Assembly (NCBI GenBank): GCA_031553755.1
Contig: JAVBKZ010000010.1
Span: 26,467-90,466, forward strand
Reading direction: 5' to 3'
Origin: JAIRVZ01 sp031553755
GTDB taxonomy: Bacteria > Bacteroidota > Bacteroidia > Bacteroidales > Azobacteroidaceae
DNA: 64,000 nt
How positions within the stretch are numbered: position 1 is the first letter of the stretch; the number at the start of each line of letters is the position of its first letter. The notes beneath the pieces are model-generated. The model worked only from the letters and a program-made list of their open reading frames with translations. It ran no database searches and was not told the DNA's origin. The translations under genes and the position numbers were made by a program. Positions 59,819 through 64,000 of the stretch are shown here, piece after piece.

Positions 59819-61690
59819 ATGAATATAATGGATGGATTTTCAGTCATAATGCCCACCTATAATCAATGTTCTTTTATAAGGCGAGCAATTTCAAGTTTAT
59901 TTTCTCAGACTTATTCAAATTGGGAGTTGATCATTATCAATGACGGTTGTACAGATGAAACGGAATCTTTTATAAGTGATTTTTTATCTGATTCTAAAAT
60001 CACTTATATAAAAAATCAAAGGAATGAAGGTTTGGGTTATGCAATTAATCAAGGTCTGGACATTGCCAAATACAATTATATCGCATATTTGCCTTCAGAT
60101 GATTTTTATTACGAGAATCATTTGGAACTTTTCAAAGATAAGTTTGAAGGATATTCAAAGTTGGTTCTTGTATTTAGTGGATTCAAATGTGATATTGGAG
60201 ATACAATGGTTAATGCTAATAGTAGCGAATTTAAAGGACTAAAGCCTAATTATTCTTTACAATTGGTGCAGGTTTGTCATAGAAAGACTCAAGATCGTTG
60301 GGTTGAACGAGAAGAGTGGGTTTCTGAAAATTTATTTGACTTATTCTGGAATAAGTTAATTGATAAGGGAAGCTTTATTTCTACGAAAAAGGTCTCTTGT
60401 TTTTGGACTAACCATCCTCATCAAAGGCATAAAATAATGGGAGAGCGCTATGGTGGAGGACTTAATCAGTATAGAGCTTTTTATAAAGTGAAAGAGCCTA
60501 TAAAAATGAAGACCTCAAAATATAAATTCATTAATGAAGAAGAACTTTATGCCTCATTTAGAGAAAAAGTAAAAATAAAATCAGGTTCTTTAAAAATATT
60601 ATTAGTTGGAGAATTGGCATATAATCCTGAACGTATTTATGCATTGGAACAAGCCGGACATAAATTGTATGGATTATGGATAACCAAGCCTGGCTTTACT
60701 TTCAGTACCATAGGTCCTTTGCCTTTTGGAAATATTGAAGACATACCTTATGATGATTGGAGGGAAAGTATTGAAAAGATAAAACCGGATATTATTTATG
60801 CTCTTCTCAATCATTATGCTGTAAATTTGGCTTATGAAGTATTGAAAGAAAAACCAGATATCCCTTTTGTCTGGCATTTCAAAGAAGGTCCTTCTATGTG
60901 TCTGAAATCGGGTTATTGGGATAAATTGATTTATCTATATACTTATGCTGATGGAAAAATCTATTTGAATGAAACTATGCAAAGTTGGTTTGAACAGTTT
61001 ATCCCTCAAACAGGTTCAAATTTTATTCTTGATGGAGATATTCCTAAAAAAGATTATTTTCATAATAATTTTTCTAAAAAAATTTCAGGTAGTGATGGCG
61101 CTATACATACAATAATAGCAGGAAGAGCAATCGGTATAGGATATGACGAAATGAAGTTTTTGACCAATCAAAATATTCATATCCATTCTTACTCCGAAAA
61201 TTATCATAGCCAAAAAAATGGGTTTAATCAAACAATGAAAAAAATTGCACCTGATCACTTTCATGTACATTCTCACTGTAACCATTCAAGTTGGGTTGAA
61301 GAATTTTCAAAATATGATGCCGGTTGGCTTCATTGTTTGCGGAGCCATAACCAAGAAAATTTATTACTTGCTTCATGGGATGATTTAAATATCCCTGCCC
61401 GTATCAATACTTATGCTGCTGCAGGGTTACCGGTTATATTAAAAAACAATGAAAAGCATACAGTTGCGATTCAATCTATGACCAAGCAATTGGAAATAGG
61501 GATATTTTTCAATGACATGCAAGATTTGACAAATCAACTGAAAGATCAACAAAAGATGAAAAAATTGACTCAAAATGCTCTTCAATCACGAGATTTATTC
61601 ACGTTCGATTATCATGTGGATCGTTTGATTGATTTTTTCAAAAAAGTTATTGAAAAGAAAAATAAAAAAGATGAAAAAAAATATTGTTAA
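59819..61690 (+). CDS. Two-domain glycosyltransferase (GT2 plus GT-B type)
   Basis: The 623-residue protein has an N-terminal GT-A domain of family GT2 (FSVIMPTYNQCSFIRRAISS, WELIIINDGCTDETESFI, then AYLPSDDFYYENHLELF with the metal-binding acidic pair). After a linker, residues about 260-600 form a GT-B-like domain (KILLVGELAYNPERIYALEQ, KPDIIYALLNHYAVNLAYEV, then NIPARINTYAAAGLPVILKN near the end). The start is 59819; a second Met three codons in is equally possible. The end overlaps the LanC-like gene by 20 bases. Such two-domain enzymes with a LanC-like partner occur in Bacteroidota peptide-modification loci. The acceptor is not known. Confidence 0.88.
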   Translation: MNIMDGFSVIMPTYNQCSFIRRAISSLFSQTYSNWELIIINDGCTDETESFISDFLSDSKITYIKNQRNEGLGYAINQGLDIAKYNYIAYLPSDDFYYENHLELFKDKFEGYSKLVLVFSGFKCDIGDTMVNANSSEFKGLKPNYSLQLVQVCHRKTQDRWVEREEWVSENLFDLFWNKLIDKGSFISTKKVSCFWTNHPHQRHKIMGERYGGGLNQYRAFYKVKEPIKMKTSKYKFINEEELYASFREKVKIKSGSLKILLVGELAYNPERIYALEQAGHKLYGLWITKPGFTFSTIGPLPFGNIEDIPYDDWRESIEKIKPDIIYALLNHYAVNLAYEVLKEKPDIPFVWHFKEGPSMCLKSGYWDKLIYLYTYADGKIYLNETMQSWFEQFIPQTGSNFILDGDIPKKDYFHNNFSKKISGSDGAIHTIIAGRAIGIGYDEMKFLTNQNIHIHSYSENYHSQKNGFNQTMKKIAPDHFHVHSHCNHSSWVEEFSKYDAGWLHCLRSHNQENLLLASWDDLNIPARINTYAAAGLPVILKNNEKHTVAIQSMTKQLEIGIFFNDMQDLTNQLKDQQKMKKLTQNALQSRDLFTFDYHVDRLIDFFKKVIEKKNKKDEKKYC

Positions 61691-62615
61691 AATCGCGAAT
61701 TTGTTGATAATGATTGGAAACTCTTTTTCAACTAACGGGTTGTTGAATGGAAAAATGGGTATGGCAATATTCCTCTATCATTCATCCAAAATAACCGGAG
61801 ATAAAGCATATCATGATATTGCAGATCAATTAATAGACGAAATATTGGAAGGCTTATGCTCAAATATGGACTTGTCGTTTGCTAACGGTTTATCAGGAAT
61901 TGCTTTTGGAATAAACCATTTGATAGAGCACGAATTTATAGATGCTGACCCCAATGATTTATTCATTGATTTTGATGATAAGATTTTTCCGGAATTCATG
62001 CGGTTAAGTAACAGTGATTTAACGAAAGAAACTCCCTTGTTTTCTTATGGATTGTATCTGTTGGAAAGAATAAAGAATCAAGATGTTCAACCCGAATTAG
62101 AAGTATTAGTAACAAAAAGCATTGAAATATGTAAAAATACTTTCGAAAGAAAAATTCAATTAAATGATCAGTCTACCTTATATATTAATTCTGTGATTTA
62201 TTTCTTGATTTCTTTGAAAAAAGTAGGTTATTCAGGTAATAAAATAAATTCTTTGATAGAAAATGGACTAATCTTGTTGAACGAATCTTTAGCTGAAATT
62301 CAAAATATTGATTGCGATTTTTATATTTCAGGACAATTGATTTCATCATTGGATGTTTCCGGATTATTGAAAAAAGATATTTTAGATACATTACTACAAC
62401 TATTGAATACCCAAACAAACAAATTTGAAGAAAAAATAAATATAAGCCGTCTGTGGCAAACAATGTTGTACTTTCCTAAATGTAGATTTGAAATTGACAA
62501 AAAAGACATAAATATTTGGATAGATGAACGGTTGGATTCAATTTTAGATTATGATCCCGATATTTTACGCCAAGAACTATTGGTTATGGGTTTGTCTGTA
62601 TTGAAAAACAAGTAA
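61671..62615 (+). CDS. LanC-like protein
   Basis: The 314-residue protein starts at 61671 (MKKNIVKIANLLIMIGNSFS). It shows the LanC-like signature of Bacteroidota natural-product loci: NGLLNGKMGMAIFLYHSSKI, then YHDIADQLIDEILEG, then LSFANGLSGIAFGINHLIEH. These repeats belong to the alpha/alpha-toroid of lanthionine cyclases. The Cys and Cys-His zinc ligands that true LanC cyclases need (WCYG and CHG motifs) are not seen, so it may be a non-catalytic scaffold. The frame from 61629 is longer only because it overlaps the upstream gene. The IS3 element begins 10 bases after the stop. Confidence 0.8.
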   Translation: MKKNIVKIANLLIMIGNSFSTNGLLNGKMGMAIFLYHSSKITGDKAYHDIADQLIDEILEGLCSNMDLSFANGLSGIAFGINHLIEHEFIDADPNDLFIDFDDKIFPEFMRLSNSDLTKETPLFSYGLYLLERIKNQDVQPELEVLVTKSIEICKNTFERKIQLNDQSTLYINSVIYFLISLKKVGYSGNKINSLIENGLILLNESLAEIQNIDCDFYISGQLISSLDVSGLLKKDILDTLLQLLNTQTNKFEEKINISRLWQTMLYFPKCRFEIDKKDINIWIDERLDSILDYDPDILRQELLVMGLSVLKNK

Positions 62616-62689
62616 AATGGTACAGTATAATACTCCCAAAAATTTGGACAGAAAAAAAGAGAATTATATTTGTGCCAAATAAAAAAAAC

Positions 62690-62977
62690 ATGAATAGAAA
62701 AAGTCGCAGAAAATTCAGTTCCGAATTTAAGGCCAAAGTAGCCTTTGAATCAATGCAAGAGCGAGAAAGTGTAGAAACCTTGTGTAAGAAGTATGATTTG
62801 CATCCCAATCAAATCAGTGCATGGAAGAAACAGTTCCGGGAAGAAGGGAGTAAAGTATTTGAGACAGAAAGTCACTCAAAGGAATTAGAAGAGAAAGACC
62901 GTTTGATATCAGAACTTTACCGCCAAATTGGGGAGTTAAAGGTAGATAATGACTGGTTAAAAAAAAAGCTTCGATGA
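62690..62977 (+). CDS. IS3-family OrfA
   Basis: A 95-residue transposase N-terminal protein with helix-turn-helix KFSSEFKAKVAFESMQERES, YDLHPNQISAWKKQFREEG, and a leucine-zipper-like tail (ELYRQIGELKVDNDWLKKKL). The ATG at 62690 is the usual start (MNRKSRRKFS). The 3' end overlaps orfB by 4 bases (ATGA). Confidence 0.93.
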   Translation: MNRKSRRKFSSEFKAKVAFESMQERESVETLCKKYDLHPNQISAWKKQFREEGSKVFETESHSKELEEKDRLISELYRQIGELKVDNDWLKKKLR

Positions 62978-63825
62978 TCGCCTTGGAAGAACGCCGTGAG
63001 ATGGTAGATCGAGGGAATGAGGAATTGAGCATTGTTCGTCAGTGCAAGTTGCTTTCTGTATCACGCAGTGGCTTGTATTATACCCCATCGGTAGAGCAGA
63101 CGGAGAATTTGTCTATCATGCGTATTTTGGACGAGCAATACCTAAAGACCCCATTTTATGGAGTGGAACGATTATTGGTTGTGTTGTCATTGTTGGGTTA
63201 TCAGGTTAACCGTAAGCGCTTACGGCGTTTAATGAAACTTGTAGGCTGGCAAACTCTCTATCCTGAAGTTCGTACCACAATCATAGACAAAAAAGCCTAT
63301 AAATATCCCTATTTACTGAAGGACTTGAAGATTGAACATCCGAATCAGGTTTGGGCTATAGATATTACCTATATCCCTATGGAAAAAGGATTTATGTATT
63401 TGTTTGCCATAATTGATGTTTATTCCCGCTATGTGCTTGGATGGAGCCTGAGCAACACAATGACTGCCGAATGGTGCGTTGAAACTATCGAAGAGGCAAT
63501 ATCAATCCATGGGAAGCCTGAAATCATCAATTCCGACCAGGGTAGTCAATTTACCTCGTCTGTTTATCTTGATTGCCTAAAAAAGCATGAGATACGCATC
63601 AGCATGGATGGTAAAGGACGGGCAATTGATAATATTTTCATCGAACGCCTCTGGCGCAGTGTCAAATATGAACATATTTATCTACATGTCTGTAACGATG
63701 GCCTTGAATTGTGGAGAGGTTTGAATCAGTATTTTGGATTTTATAATCAGGAAAGGCCACATCAAAGCCTTGATTATCGAACTCCTGAGGAATATTATCA
63801 ACTCAGAGTAACATGCTCTGCTTAA
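62974..63825 (+). CDS. IS3-family OrfB transposase (DDE)
   Basis: The 283-residue protein begins MIALEERREMVDRGNEELSI and has an HTH_21 segment (FYGVERLLVVLSLLGYQVNR), then the rve core with the DDE triad: IDITYIPMEKG (Asp), NSDQGSQFTS (Asp) and IFIERLWRSVKYEHI (Glu). The closing NQERPHQSLDYRTPEEYYQL is typical. In this family OrfAB is normally made by programmed -1 frameshifting in the A-rich overlap (AAAAAAAAGCTTCG). The frame is intact, so the element could be active. Confidence 0.95.
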   Translation: MIALEERREMVDRGNEELSIVRQCKLLSVSRSGLYYTPSVEQTENLSIMRILDEQYLKTPFYGVERLLVVLSLLGYQVNRKRLRRLMKLVGWQTLYPEVRTTIIDKKAYKYPYLLKDLKIEHPNQVWAIDITYIPMEKGFMYLFAIIDVYSRYVLGWSLSNTMTAEWCVETIEEAISIHGKPEIINSDQGSQFTSSVYLDCLKKHEIRISMDGKGRAIDNIFIERLWRSVKYEHIYLHVCNDGLELWRGLNQYFGFYNQERPHQSLDYRTPEEYYQLRVTCSA

Positions 63826-64000
63826 AGGAGTGCTTTCTTTAGTGAATTCCGTTCCGGCTACGCCTGCACTCCATTCACAAAAGAAAAACAAGAAAAGAAT
63901 TTGTATTTATCAAAATTAGTTGTAAACTTGCATGGATTAATTCCTCATTATACACTTAACGAAGTGGTTGTAAACTGTCCGAAGGATGGGGAGTACTTTA

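Larger units (their letters stand above)
62626..64000 (+). mobile_element. IS3-family insertion sequence (IS150-like), reaching the window edge
   Basis: The element is made of two overlapping reading frames, orfA and orfB. The left end TATAATACTCCCAAAAATTT then GGACAG resembles the inverted right end AAAGTACTCCCCATCCTTC then GGACAG, so the terminal repeats are recognisable though imperfect. The right end is at or just past base 64000. The direct repeat of the target cannot be read. About 130 bases of non-coding sequence separate orfB from the right end. Confidence 0.85.

Noticed and set aside
63826..64000. Passenger ORF after orfB in the IS3 element
   Set aside because: Only short broken frames are present. 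It reads as the non-coding right end of the element.

Overview
The window is AT-rich and reads as a Bacteroidota chromosome, most likely Bacteroidales. The evidence is a SusC/SusD pair, a one-protein hybrid two-component regulator, type IX secretion C-terminal domains, TAnnTTTG promoter boxes and a Bacteroidota-type IS set. No rRNA or ribosomal protein gene is present to place it more finely.

Layout. 1-2.2 kb: the 3' part of uvrB, then scrap DNA made of an IS1634-type transposase fragment fused to a broken group II intron. 2.3-5.8 kb: mutL and a membrane-anchored protein of unknown function on the minus strand. 5.8-12.9 kb: an accessory island beside tRNA-Gln(CUG). It carries vsr, a C5 methyltransferase and an MvaI/BcnI-type restriction enzyme, then a broken tyrosine integrase and a higBA toxin-antitoxin pair. 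Short copies of the tRNA 3' end at about 5868 and 10776 suggest two elements inserted in tandem. 13-16.2 kb: carB, preceded by a short leader ORF that ends on an intrinsic terminator.

16.9-53.8 kb: a large polysaccharide utilisation locus for alginate or related polyuronides. In order it holds a FadR-type repressor, PL17 oligoalginate lyase, KdgF cupin, uronate MFS transporter, an inserted PIN toxin-antitoxin pair, a DEH-reductase-like SDR, a PL6 lyase, two secreted proteins sharing a beta-sandwich module, SusC, SusD, a TIG-domain surface lipoprotein, a two-domain PL6, a beta-helix protein, an alginate-lyase-fold enzyme (PL5/PL38 type), GH88, a secreted esterase, a third PL6, an unrelated AAA/DUF4143 ATPase and the HTCS regulator. 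Surface lyases and binding proteins would cut the polymer and pass oligomers through SusCD. PL17 and GH88 would finish depolymerisation in the periplasm, the MFS protein would import monouronates, and KdgF plus the SDR would convert them to KDG. No KDG kinase or aldolase lies in the window. Most intergenic gaps of this locus hold hairpins built from short repeated words.

53.8-58.8 kb: a BlaI repressor and a BlaR1-like M56 protein with a TonB domain, a small lipocalin-like protein, a zinc-ribbon protein, a TraB/GumN gene stub and an erythromycin-esterase-family protein. 58.8-64 kb: an unrecognised 5'-truncated ORF, an IS982 transposase stub, a two-domain glycosyltransferase overlapping a LanC-like gene (a pairing seen in Bacteroidota peptide natural-product loci), and an IS3-family element that reaches the end of the window.
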